13,827 nucleotides of DNA, taken from the NCBI GenBank assembly GCA_002694095.1, contig NZLD01000066.1, positions 4,827 through 18,653 of the forward strand, in the 5' to 3' direction. Origin of the DNA: Micrococcales bacterium. GTDB taxonomy: Bacteria; Actinomycetota; Actinomycetes; S36-B12. Shown in pieces: positions 1-6,748 of the stretch (its first letter is position 1; each line of letters starts with the position of its first letter). Under the pieces are notes generated by a model. It saw only the letters and a program-made list of their open reading frames with translations. It had not been told where the DNA came from and made no database searches. A program made the translations under genes and the position numbers.

Positions 1-1
1 G

Positions 2-2104
2 GCGCTGGAGAAGTACGGCGTCGACCTGACTGCTCGTGCACGTGAGGGCAAGATCGATCCCGTCATCGGCCGCGACAACGAAATTCGGCGAACGATTCAA
101 GTTCTCTCGCGTCGGACGAAGAACAACCCCGTGTTGATCGGTGATCCCGGAGTCGGAAAGACCGCTGTTGCCGAAGGCTTGGCACGGCGCATTGTCGAAG
201 GCGATGTCCCCACATCCCTGGCAGGCAAGACTCTCATTGCGCTGGACCTGGGGGCGATGGTTGCTGGAGCGAAGTACCGCGGAGAGTTCGAAGAACGACT
301 AAAGGCGGTCCTCGATGAGATCAAGCAATCCGACGGTCAAGTAATCACGTTCATCGACGAACTTCACACCGTTGTCGGTGCGGGCACCGGCGGTGACTCG
401 GCGATGGATGCCGGAAACATGCTCAAGCCCATGCTAGCTCGAGGGGAACTGCGCATGATCGGTGCGACAACGCTCGACGAGTACCGCGAGTACGTAGAGA
501 AGGACGCGGCACTCGAACGCCGGTTTCAGCAAGTGCTCGTCGACCAGCCGTCCGTGGAGGACACCGTCACGATCCTTCGTGGGATCAAGGAGAAGTACGA
601 AGCTCATCACAAGGTGGTCATCTCCGATTCAGCACTCGTCGCATCGGCCACCCTGTCCGATCGCTACATCACCTCACGCTTTCTGCCAGACAAAGCGATC
701 GACCTTATGGACGAGGCCGCGAGTCGCCTGCGCATGGAAATCGACTCCTCTCCTGTAGAAATCGACGTACTGCAACGGCAGGTCGATCGACTTCGCATGG
801 AAGAACTCGCGATTTCGCAAGAGACAGACGAGGCATCAAAGGAGCGACTCGAAAAGATTCGCGCGGAGATCGCCGACAAGGAGGAGGTGCTGCTCGGCAT
901 GCGTGTCCGATGGGATGCCGAGAAGCAAGGCCTCGATCGAATCGGCGAAATCAAGGTCCTCATCGATGATCTGCGAGCCGTCGCGAATAAGGCGCAGCGC
1001 GAAGGTGACTTCGAGCAGGCCTCACGAATCTTGTACGCGGAGATCCCAACGTTCGAAGAGGAACTCGAGAAGGTCACTCGGGAGACGAATGAGCGTGAAG
1101 CCACCATGGTGAAGGAAGAGGTCACCGCCGACGACATAGCTGAGGTGGTGGCCGCGTGGACGGGGATTCCCGCAGGTCGCCTCCTGGAAGGCGAGACGCA
1201 GAAACTTCTGCGGATGGAGGAAGAACTCGGACGCCGCGTGGTCGGTCAGTCCGAAGCAGTTAGGGAAGTATCCGATGCCGTGCGGCGCTCGCGGGCCGGC
1301 ATCGCCGATCCGAATCGACCCACCGGCTCCTTCCTCTTCCTCGGTCCTACGGGTGTGGGGAAGACCGAACTAGCCAAGGCCCTTGCGGAGTTCCTGTTCG
1401 ATGACGAGCGCGCGATGGTGCGCGTCGATATGAGCGAGTACTCCGAAAAGCACTCGGTTGCTCGGCTCGTCGGCGCCCCTCCGGGGTACGTCGGTTACGA
1501 AGAGGGTGGGCAACTTACGGAGGCCGTGCGTCGCCGTCCCTATTCGGTGATTCTGCTTGACGAAGTGGAGAAGGCTCACCCGGAAGTCTTCGATGTGCTG
1601 CTGCAGGTTCTCGATGACGGCCGTCTCACCGATGGGCAGGGTCGCACGGTGGACTTCCGCAATTCGATCATGATCCTCACGTCCAACATGGGTTCGCAGT
1701 TCTTGATTGACACCGACGTGCCGTTCGATGAACGCAAGGATCAAGTGCTCGCTGTTGTCCGGCAGCAGTTCCGGCCGGAGTTCTTGAACCGACTCGACGC
1801 GATGGTCATGTTCAATCCGCTGGATCGTCAAGAGTTAATGCGTATCGCTCGGATCCAAATCGAGCAGCTCCAGCGACGCCTTGATGAGCGCCGCATTTCG
1901 ATCGTGTTGACCGAGGAAGCCCAACAGTGGTTGGTCAACACCGGATTCGACCCGATCTACGGCGCACGACCCCTTCGACGGCTGGTGCAAACGGCGGTCG
2001 GCGACAAGTTGGCGGTGGCAATCTTGTCAGGTGACGTCAAAGACGGTGATTCTGTGACCGTTGGGGCTGACCCCGATGGGTCGGGCCTGATGCTGCAAAC
2101 CTAG
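2..2104 (+). CDS. clpB: ATP-dependent disaggregase ClpB (5'-truncated)
   Basis: ClpB is a hexameric cytosolic Hsp100 AAA+ chaperone that works with DnaK/DnaJ/GrpE to pull polypeptides out of aggregates. The frame is open from base 2 with no start codon, so about the first 155 residues (the N domain and linker) lie outside the window; 700 residues are visible against about 850 for the full protein. The first AAA+ domain has Walker A GDPGVGKT at 140-163 and a Walker B with Asp-Glu at 356-361. A charged, heptad-like M domain (about 727-1125) is what separates ClpB from ClpA/ClpC. The second AAA+ domain has Walker A GPTGVGKT at 1343-1366, Walker B LLDE with Asp-Glu at 1559-1564, and the conserved [19 protein letters not shown] pore-loop region. 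The C-terminal domain contains YGARPLRRL. The gene ends TAG, 74 bp before the convergent DUF4031 gene. The upstream promoter is not visible, so HspR-type control cannot be judged. Identification is very secure. Confidence 0.97.
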   Translation, partial: ALEKYGVDLTARAREGKIDPVIGRDNEIRRTIQVLSRRTKNNPVLIGDPGVGKTAVAEGLARRIVEGDVPTSLAGKTLIALDLGAMVAGAKYRGEFEERLKAVLDEIKQSDGQVITFIDELHTVVGAGTGGDSAMDAGNMLKPMLARGELRMIGATTLDEYREYVEKDAALERRFQQVLVDQPSVEDTVTILRGIKEKYEAHHKVVISDSALVASATLSDRYITSRFLPDKAIDLMDEAASRLRMEIDSSPVEIDVLQRQVDRLRMEELAISQETDEASKERLEKIRAEIADKEEVLLGMRVRWDAEKQGLDRIGEIKVLIDDLRAVANKAQREGDFEQASRILYAEIPTFEEELEKVTRETNEREATMVKEEVTADDIAEVVAAWTGIPAGRLLEGETQKLLRMEEELGRRVVGQSEAVREVSDAVRRSRAGIADPNRPTGSFLFLGPTGVGKTELAKALAEFLFDDERAMVRVDMSEYSEKHSVARLVGAPPGYVGYEEGGQLTEAVRRRPYSVILLDEVEKAHPEVFDVLLQVLDDGRLTDGQGRTVDFRNSIMILTSNMGSQFLIDTDVPFDERKDQVLAVVRQQFRPEFLNRLDAMVMFNPLDRQELMRIARIQIEQLQRRLDERRISIVLTEEAQQWLVNTGFDPIYGARPLRRLVQTAVGDKLAVAILSGDVKDGDSVTVGADPDGSGLMLQT

Positions 2105-2120
2105 GGACACCTCTTTGCGG

Positions 2121-2160
2121 CCGAGGGCAATGTTTCTGTGCCGAGGGCAATGTTTCTGCA
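2121..2160. repeat. Two-copy 20-bp tandem repeat
   Basis: Two adjacent 20-bp units, 2121-2140 and 2141-2160, share the 18-bp core CCGAGGGCAATGTTTCTG and differ only in the last two bases (TG versus CA). They sit in the 74-bp gap between the stop codons of clpB and the convergent DUF4031 gene. Head-to-tail direct repeats at this spacing resemble the internal repeats near the tips of some insertion sequences, so a leftover IS end is one reading. A local duplication or a protein-binding site are others. No transposase gene or second end is visible. Confidence 0.8.
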
Positions 2161-2178
2161 CCACAAGCAACAGCGGTG

Positions 2179-2451
2179 TCAGGGTTGATGGCGGTGGGCT
2201 GGGCGTTTGCGCAGACCCGCAGCGTGCAGGGCTTGCACGATTGCCCGAGAGTCCACCGGCTGCGCTCCCTCTGCGATGGCGCAATCCCGCAGCTCGTCGG
2301 TGATGTCGTAATGGTCGCCACCGAAGGAGCGCTCGGGTAGCGCCAGACGAGCAGCGAATGCGTGAAGCTCATCGAGAGAGGCGTCGCTGATCAAGTGCGC
2401 CCACAGCCGACCGCGCCAGGGCCACACCGCGGAGTCAACCAGGATCGTCAT
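2179..2451 (-). CDS. DUF4031 family protein
   Basis: This 90-residue protein matches the DUF4031 family pattern: an N-terminal MTILVD strand, then W-x-GRLWAHLISD, a helix DELHAFAARL, and the family signature GGDHYDI near residue 45. It ends in a short basic tail. The function of DUF4031 is not known to me. The residues that look most functional are the His-Tyr-Asp of GGDHYDI and the RLWAHLISD segment. There is no signal peptide or membrane segment, so it should be cytosolic. The start ATG (2451-2449) overlaps the TGA stop of the aminotransferase in an ATGA arrangement, which implies translational coupling in one mRNA and argues for this start over a longer reading in the same frame. The gene ends convergent to clpB. 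The family call is from remembered sequence features. Confidence 0.85.
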   Translation of the reverse strand: MTILVDSAVWPWRGRLWAHLISDASLDELHAFAARLALPERSFGGDHYDITDELRDCAIAEGAQPVDSRAIVQALHAAGLRKRPAHRHQP

Positions 2452-3623
2452 GAGGCCAAACCTGTCGACAGTTGATCGAGTGCTTGTTCGAGGACCGCGG
2501 GCTGCTTGCAGAAGGCCCACCGCACATAGGGCAGTCCGACGGTCGAGTCGTCGCACAGGAGTTGGTGCGGGATCGCAATGACCTTGGCTCGATGCGCAGT
2601 GTCGCGACAGAACGTTGCACCATCGTCGTATCCGAGTGGCCGCACATCGGTGGTAACGAAATAGGTGCCTTGGGAGGGGACGACACCGAGGCCACAACGA
2701 GCAAGCCCGTCGCTGAGTAAGTCCCGCTTGTGGGCGAGGTCCTGGCGAAACTCGGTGAAGTAGGTGTCCGGAAGGCGAAGACCGTGAGCGATCGCGTACT
2801 GAAACGGTCCCCCCGAAACAAACGAGAGGTGCTGCCGCACAGCGGACACGGCACGAATGAGCTCGTGAGGACCGTAGGCCCAACCCACTTTCCACCCGGT
2901 GAACGAGAACGACTTTCCACCCGATCCGATGGTGACCGTCCGTTCCCACATTCCTGGCAGCGTGGCGATGGGGATGTGGTGATGATCCTCGAACCACAGG
3001 TGCTCGTAGGCCTCGTCGCTGATGACGAGCAGGTCATGCTCCATGGCCACCTCGGCTACCGCTTCGAGTTCGTCACGGGTGAAAACGACACCCGTGGGGT
3101 TGTGGGGTGAGTTCAGCAATAGCACCTTGGTGCGAGGAGTAATCGCCGCGCGAAGCTTGTCGATGTCCGGACGCAACCCCCGGCCGGACAGGGGCACTCC
3201 CACACGCACGCCACCGGCCAGCGATACCCCGGCCGCGTATATGTCGAAGCGCGGCTCGAACATGACAACTTCGTCGCCGCGCTCGACGAAGGCGAGCAGG
3301 GTTGACTGCAGCGCCTCAGATGCACCGGTCGTCACAACGACTCCGGAATCAGAGTCCACTGACAACCTGTAGAAGCGTGCCGAGTGCTCGGCAATTGCCT
3401 GTCGAAGATCGGGAACACCGGGCGCGGGAGGGTATTGGTTCCCACGACCATCCGCGATGCATGCCCGCGCGACCTCTGCGACCTCCGCGGGACCGTCGGT
3501 ATCGGGAAATCCTTGGCCGAGGTTGATCGACCCGGTCCGTCGAGCGAGGTCCGACATTTCCGCGAAGATGCTGGTCGCGTGTTCGCGCATTCGCGCGACG
3601 AGGAGCGGTGGCTGTCCCTGCAC
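2448..3623 (-). CDS. Class I/II PLP aminotransferase, DapC/kynurenine aminotransferase type
   Basis: This is a fold-type I pyridoxal-phosphate aminotransferase of 391 residues, a normal length. Visible landmarks are INLGQGFPDTDGP near residue 33, NQYPPAPGVPDLR near 62, NSPHNPTG at 171-178 with Asn175, Asp203 in ISDEAYEH (PLP pyridine nitrogen), Lys237 in SGGKSFSFTGWK (Schiff base) and Arg368 in YVRWAF (substrate carboxylate). It closely resembles M. tuberculosis Rv0858c, annotated as N-succinyldiaminopimelate aminotransferase DapC, but this subgroup also includes kynurenine and methionine aminotransferases. I therefore leave the substrate open. The start GTG at 3623 lies 7 nt after a -10-like TAGCGT on the minus strand, suggesting a leaderless mRNA; an internal ATG (3590-3588, residue 12) is the alternative. 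The stop overlaps the start of the DUF4031 gene. There are no neighbouring lysine-pathway genes to support a DapC role. Confidence 0.93.
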   Translation of the reverse strand: MQGQPPLLVARMREHATSIFAEMSDLARRTGSINLGQGFPDTDGPAEVAEVARACIADGRGNQYPPAPGVPDLRQAIAEHSARFYRLSVDSDSGVVVTTGASEALQSTLLAFVERGDEVVMFEPRFDIYAAGVSLAGGVRVGVPLSGRGLRPDIDKLRAAITPRTKVLLLNSPHNPTGVVFTRDELEAVAEVAMEHDLLVISDEAYEHLWFEDHHHIPIATLPGMWERTVTIGSGGKSFSFTGWKVGWAYGPHELIRAVSAVRQHLSFVSGGPFQYAIAHGLRLPDTYFTEFRQDLAHKRDLLSDGLARCGLGVVPSQGTYFVTTDVRPLGYDDGATFCRDTAHRAKVIAIPHQLLCDDSTVGLPYVRWAFCKQPAVLEQALDQLSTGLAS

Positions 3624-3630
3624 CTTCCGA

Positions 3631-3636
3631 ACGCTA
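3631..3636 (-). promoter_or_regulatory. Predicted -10 element of the DapC-like aminotransferase
   Basis: Read on the minus strand, TAGCGT fits the actinobacterial TANNNT -10 pattern and ends 7 nt before the GTG start at 3623. Transcription should therefore begin at or next to the start codon, giving a leaderless mRNA. No properly spaced Shine-Dalgarno sequence is present; the GGAAG there directly abuts the GTG. Confidence 0.55.
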
Positions 3637-3643
3637 GTGGCCT

Positions 3644-3649
3644 TACCGT
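3644..3649 (+). promoter_or_regulatory. Predicted -10 element of the acyl-CoA-dehydrogenase-like gene
   Basis: TACCGT fits TANNNT and ends 6 nt before the GTG start at 3656, predicting a leaderless transcript. It lies only 7 bp from the opposing -10 of the minus-strand aminotransferase, so two polymerases could hardly occupy both promoters at once. Confidence 0.5.
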
Positions 3650-3655
3650 GGGGGT

Positions 3656-4765
3656 GTGGAGTACGTGGACGTCGTTGGACCCGATGAAGGGGTAGGTGAG
3701 TGGCGGCTCGGTGCTGCCGCTGACGAGGTCCTCGCCGATATCGCTAACCGCGCCGCCGAGAACGACGCCCGTGGCATTGACCGCGCACAGATCGATGCGC
3801 TCGCGGCCGTGGGCCTGGTGGGCACGGCTCTCGACCCTCCCGCGCGTCAGCGAGAAGTAGCCGAACGCATAGCGATGGTGGACGCGTCGGTGTGGTTCTG
3901 CTGGGCGCAGCACCAATCACCCTTGAGGACGTTGGCTGCCGCTGAGCCGGCAGACCATGCACCCCTGGTCGATGAGATCAAGGCACGCTGGTTAGCGGGG
4001 CTCTCGGATGGATCGAATGTGGGCGCGGTTGCTTTCGCTCACCTCCGGCGGCCCGGACCTGCCAACCCCGTTGCTGAGCGGGTGCACGGTGGGTGGTCGA
4101 TCACGGGGACTCTCGACTGGGTGACGTCGTGGGATATCGCCGACGTGATGTTGTTGATGGTGCGCGGAGCGGGGGACTACGCCGATTCGATTATCTGCAT
4201 GTATCTGGCGGCGGGACGAGATCCTGCCTACCTCGAGGGGCTCCATGTCCATGAGCCGTTGGAGCTGCTAGCCATGTCCGGAACACACACCCGCCCGATG
4301 ACCCTCGAGGGCGTCATGGTCCCGGATACGAACGTCGCCGCCGTGAAGGATTTCCACGAGTGGGTCAAGGTGGATGCGAAGAAGACGCTCGACGCGAATC
4401 CGGCCACCTTCGGCATCGTGCGGGGTGCGGTGTCGGAACTGCATGCGATCGCTGAGCGTCGCAATGACTCTCAGATGCGTGACCTGGTCGCCACCATGCG
4501 ATCGAAAACTATCCGACTCCGTCGTGACGTTTACGCCGCTGTCGAGGCTGATGGTGCCGATCAAGCCCGGCTCGCCTTGCGTGCGGAGTCGTTGGATCTC
4601 GCAACCCGAGCGGCGACCGCGGTGATCACTGCGAAGGCTGGAGCCTCCATGCAGCGCGGCTGCACCGCGGAGCGACGACTTCGCGAAGCGATGTTCTTGC
4701 AGGTGCAAGCGCAGACGGCGGCGACGCGGTACGCATCGCTCGCGCTGATCGAAGGACAGATGTAG
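3656..4765 (+). CDS. Acyl-CoA dehydrogenase-fold flavoprotein
   Basis: This 369-residue protein looks like a diverged member of the acyl-CoA dehydrogenase/flavin monooxygenase superfamily. The middle beta-domain is recognisable at residues 147-170 (WSITGTLDWVTSWDIADV, the usual G-x-W-VTS-x-x-x-AD pattern that contacts FAD). The C-terminal helical domain carries CTAERRLREAMFLQVQAQT at 336-354, corresponding to the R-x-x-R-E/D-A and AQT motifs of the family. The N-terminal helices are weakly conserved. I cannot place a catalytic glutamate with confidence. The QAQT ending recalls DszC/HsaA-type flavin-dependent monooxygenases as much as true dehydrogenases, so substrate and reaction stay open. 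The start GTG follows a -10 hexamer by 6 nt (leaderless). A 62-bp gap and a separate promoter-like hexamer separate it from the following SDR gene. The family call is moderately secure. Confidence 0.78.
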   Translation: MEYVDVVGPDEGVGEWRLGAAADEVLADIANRAAENDARGIDRAQIDALAAVGLVGTALDPPARQREVAERIAMVDASVWFCWAQHQSPLRTLAAAEPADHAPLVDEIKARWLAGLSDGSNVGAVAFAHLRRPGPANPVAERVHGGWSITGTLDWVTSWDIADVMLLMVRGAGDYADSIICMYLAAGRDPAYLEGLHVHEPLELLAMSGTHTRPMTLEGVMVPDTNVAAVKDFHEWVKVDAKKTLDANPATFGIVRGAVSELHAIAERRNDSQMRDLVATMRSKTIRLRRDVYAAVEADGADQARLALRAESLDLATRAATAVITAKAGASMQRGCTAERRLREAMFLQVQAQTAATRYASLALIEGQM

Positions 4766-4815
4766 AGCGGCCACCGTCCAGCGACACCCTGTCTGCGCGA
4801 CGATGCTGAATCCGT

Positions 4816-4821
4816 CATGCT
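4816..4821 (+). promoter_or_regulatory. Possible -10 element of the SDR gene
   Basis: CATGCT keeps the A at position 2 and the T at position 6 of the TANNNT pattern and ends 6 nt before ATG 4828. This is the same spacing as at other leaderless starts in the window, and it favours ATG 4828 over GTG 4822. The first base deviates, so support is modest. Confidence 0.35.
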
Positions 4822-4827
4822 GTGCGG

Positions 4828-5634
4828 ATGGTTGAGCCTGCCGAAGCGATTCATTCGTCACCCGTCGCTCTGGTGACGGGTCCGACGGCAGGAATCGGCC
4901 GAGCATTCGCCACCGAACTCGCACGGCAGGGCCATGACCTTGTCTTGGTCAGCAGAGACGAGAGTCGATTGCAGACCGTGGCGCGAGAACTCGAAGCGCA
5001 GTTCGGTGTGGCAACAACAGTCATCGCGGCGGATCTTTCGATCGCGGCAGATCTCACACGGGTCGAAGAGTTCGTTTCGGAGCATCGTGTGGACGTACTG
5101 GTCAACAACGCCGGGTTCGGGATTCGCGGTGGCTTCCTGGCGAATGACGTGGATGTGGAACAGCAACTGCTCGAGGTGATGGTGGTTGCGGTGATGCGAC
5201 TGACGAGGGCAGCACTTCCGGGAATGGTCGAACGGCGCCGCGGGTACGTCTTCACGGTGAGCAGTGTTGCGGGATGGATCGCAGGAGGGACCTACTCGGC
5301 GGCGAAGGCGTGGGCGACGGTGTTCACCGAAGGCCTCCAAGCGGATCTCGCAGGAACCGGAGTGCGAGCTGTTGCGGTGTGCCCCGGCTACACCCGAACG
5401 GAATTTCACGCCCGTGCCGGAATCAACATGGGGTCGATTTCTGATGCCCTGTGGCTTGATGCCGACGATGTGGTCTCGCAGGCCCTGCGCGATGCCCGTG
5501 CCGGTCGCGTCGTGAGTGTGGCGGGATGGCAATACAAGGCACTGAGCGTCCTGTTGGGTGTCCTGCCTCGCCCAGTCATTCGGCTCGTGGGTCAGTCCGG
5601 TCAGATCGCGGCTCGGTTCGGCCGCGATCGGTAG
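4828..5634 (+). CDS. Short-chain dehydrogenase/reductase (SDR family oxidoreductase)
   Basis: This is a classical SDR of 268 residues with an NAD(P)-binding Rossmann fold. The cofactor motif TGPTAGIG is at 17-24, an Asp-Leu follows the fourth strand near 69-70, NNAG is at 93-96, the active-site serine region VSSVAG at 144-149, and the catalytic pair is Tyr156 and Lys160 in YSAAK. VCPGYTRTEFH follows near 184. An Arg after the second strand (VSRDESRL) hints at NADP(H) preference. The C-terminal stretch near 235-255 (KALSVLLGVLPRPVIRLVG) is hydrophobic and may touch the membrane, as in several lipid-acting SDRs; that is inference. An alternative GTG start at 4822 would add two residues. The 3' end of the coding region contains a strong hairpin, and the gene converges with the small hydrolase-like gene 15 bp away. 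The substrate is unknown. Confidence 0.92.
   Translation: MVEPAEAIHSSPVALVTGPTAGIGRAFATELARQGHDLVLVSRDESRLQTVARELEAQFGVATTVIAADLSIAADLTRVEEFVSEHRVDVLVNNAGFGIRGGFLANDVDVEQQLLEVMVVAVMRLTRAALPGMVERRRGYVFTVSSVAGWIAGGTYSAAKAWATVFTEGLQADLAGTGVRAVAVCPGYTRTEFHARAGINMGSISDALWLDADDVVSQALRDARAGRVVSVAGWQYKALSVLLGVLPRPVIRLVGQSGQIAARFGRDR
5604..5629. terminator. Bidirectional hairpin at the SDR / small-gene convergence
   Basis: A perfect 9-bp inverted repeat, GATCGCGGC (5604-5612) and GCCGCGATC (5621-5629) around an 8-nt loop, sits in the last codons of the SDR gene and stops 2 bp before its TAG. For the opposing gene it lies 20 bp beyond the stop. No U-tract follows on either strand, which is common for actinobacterial hairpin terminators. 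It could serve both convergent transcripts. Confidence 0.5.
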
Positions 5635-5649
5635 TTGCGGTGCGGTCCT

Positions 5650-6165
5650 TTAGCCACCGTTGAGAATTCGTAGAACCTCATCCTCGGGTCGTTGTGACAC
5701 CACCCACTCCCAACCGGAGAGGCGGACAACCGAGGACACGTCCGTGGAGTTCGCGTACACAACCGAGACCGGGCAGTCGGGCCAGGTGTCCGAGGACGCC
5801 GGCAGATGAGGATCGATGAGCACATAGGAGCGGACCCGTCGATGTTGACTACGCATGGACAACGCAACTGCAGGAAGTGCGAGGCACGTGGGGCCGTAGG
5901 CGACGAAGGTGACGGGCTCCGGGCAGTGCACGCTCATCAGGGCAGCGCACAGTCGTTGGGCGTAGATGGGTGTGTGGAGATGCGCGACGTTCTGATGCGC
6001 GACGTCTTGATCCGCACCACCGTTCTCCGCGATAGCGAGATCCACGAGCTGGAGATCTGGAGCGTCTGACTCGTCGAAAGCAGTGCGCAGAGTTCGGGTG
6101 AGGTCGCTTCGTCCACGCCACGACGCCTCGGGCAAGACGATGACACCGCCGCCCGCATCGAACAT
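5650..6165 (-). CDS. Uncharacterised protein, possibly a degenerate alpha/beta-hydrolase
   Basis: This 171-residue protein is not recognised with confidence. It looks like a shortened alpha/beta-hydrolase fold: a strand VIVLPEASW at 8-16, a strand VTFVAYGPTC at 85-94 in the place of the nucleophile elbow, then VRSYVLIDPHLP at 111-122 and CPVSVVYAN at 131-139, as in the later strands of that fold. At the elbow the sequence is A-Y-G-P-T, with Gly91 where a catalytic Ser would be expected, so it is probably not a working serine hydrolase. There is no signal peptide or membrane segment. It contains a five-residue tandem repeat, QDVAH then QNVAH (53-62), encoded by a 15-bp duplication. ATG at 6165 follows a minus-strand -10 TACTGT by 7 nt (leaderless). 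It is divergent from pyrE. Reality as a gene is supported by its clean start, its convergent terminator and actinobacterial-looking codon use. Confidence 0.72.
   Translation of the reverse strand: MFDAGGGVIVLPEASWRGRSDLTRTLRTAFDESDAPDLQLVDLAIAENGGADQDVAHQNVAHLHTPIYAQRLCAALMSVHCPEPVTFVAYGPTCLALPAVALSMRSQHRRVRSYVLIDPHLPASSDTWPDCPVSVVYANSTDVSSVVRLSGWEWVVSQRPEDEVLRILNGG
5979..6008. repeat. 15-bp in-frame tandem duplication
   Basis: Two 15-bp units (5979-5993 and 5994-6008) share GATGCGCGACGT and differ in the last three bases. The unit length is a multiple of three, so the minus-strand reading frame is kept and the protein gains a repeat of five residues (QDVAH, QNVAH). Confidence 0.75.
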
Positions 6166-6172
6166 GCCGTTA

Positions 6173-6178
6173 ACAGTA
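6173..6178 (-). promoter_or_regulatory. Predicted -10 element of the small hydrolase-like gene
   Basis: On the minus strand TACTGT fits TANNNT and ends 7 nt before ATG 6165, with no Shine-Dalgarno sequence between. This predicts leaderless transcription and supports this start. Confidence 0.5.
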
Positions 6179-6190
6179 GGCCCGGCTGTC

Positions 6191-6196
6191 TAGGGT
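6191..6196 (+). promoter_or_regulatory. Predicted -10 element of pyrE
   Basis: TAGGGT fits TANNNT and ends 6 nt before ATG 6203, predicting a leaderless pyrE transcript. A TTAACA at 6170-6175 could be a -35 element but would give a short 15-bp spacer, and it overlaps the opposing -10. A leaderless mRNA leaves no room for a 5'-UTR attenuator or a PyrR/uracil-sensing leader here. Confidence 0.55.
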
Positions 6197-6202
6197 GAAG
6201 GC

Positions 6203-6748
6203 ATGTCGTCGACAGTCGCATGGACCTCTCTTAGGCAGCAGATCGTTGATAAGGCGGTGGTGCACGGAAAGGTCATACTCTCGAGCGGTCGCGAGGCCGA
6301 CTATTACGTCGACCTGCGCCGGGTGACGCTGGATGCCGTCGCCGCCCCGTTGGTGGGAGACGTCATGCGTGAGGTGACGAGCGATTGGGAGTACGAAGCC
6401 GTCGGCGGATTGACCCTCGGTGCCGACCCGGTAGCGACAGCAATGTTGCATTCGGCCGCGCGGGCTGGGCGCGAACTGGACGCTTTCGTGGTCCGTAAGA
6501 GCGAAAAGACCCATGGCCTCCAGCGACGAATCGAAGGTCCGGATGTGTCGGGACGCCGCGTGCTGGCCGTTGAGGACACCTCGACGACCGGCGGATCGGT
6601 ACTCACGGCGGTCGACGCTCTCCTTGAGGTGGGGGCGATCGTTACCGGGGTGGCGGTGATCGTCGATCGAGGCGCTGGACCGGCTATTGAGGAGCGCGGT
6701 CTGGAGTACCGGGCGGCCTACTCTCTGGGTGACCTCGGTCTTGGATGA
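6203..6748 (+). CDS. pyrE: Orotate phosphoribosyltransferase
   Basis: PyrE joins orotate to PRPP to give orotidine 5'-monophosphate, the fifth step of pyrimidine synthesis, in the cytosol. The protein has 181 residues, the usual actinobacterial length. The PRPP-binding signature VLAVEDTSTTGGS is at 120-132 with the acidic pair Glu124-Asp125, and the flexible-loop RKSEKTHG is at 98-105. Other family features are SSGREADYYVDLRR (27-40) and GLTLGADPVA (69-78). The ATG start is fixed by the preceding -10 hexamer. The stop overlaps the start region of the downstream methyltransferase, so the two should be co-transcribed and coupled, as in mycobacteria, where pyrE and a SpoU gene are also near neighbours. 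The gene is divergent from a small uncharacterised gene 37 bp away. Confidence 0.95.
   Translation: MSSTVAWTSLRQQIVDKAVVHGKVILSSGREADYYVDLRRVTLDAVAAPLVGDVMREVTSDWEYEAVGGLTLGADPVATAMLHSAARAGRELDAFVVRKSEKTHGLQRRIEGPDVSGRRVLAVEDTSTTGGSVLTAVDALLEVGAIVTGVAVIVDRGAGPAIEERGLEYRAAYSLGDLGLG

Noticed and set aside
664..1137. Serine- and arginine-rich antisense open frame inside clpB
   Set aside because: Low-complexity composition typical of a shadow frame opposite a charged coiled coil in a GC-rich genome. No start signal or family resemblance.
2072..2085. Small hairpin CCCGA/TCGGG at the end of clpB as a terminator
   Set aside because: A five-base stem with a four-base loop inside coding sequence is expected by chance in GC-rich DNA, and no U-tract follows.
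2179..2997. A long minus-strand open frame reading through much of the aminotransferase into DUF4031
   Set aside because: Only its last 90 codons look like a real protein. The upstream part is a shadow of the aminotransferase in another frame, and the ATGA overlap fixes the true start at 2451.
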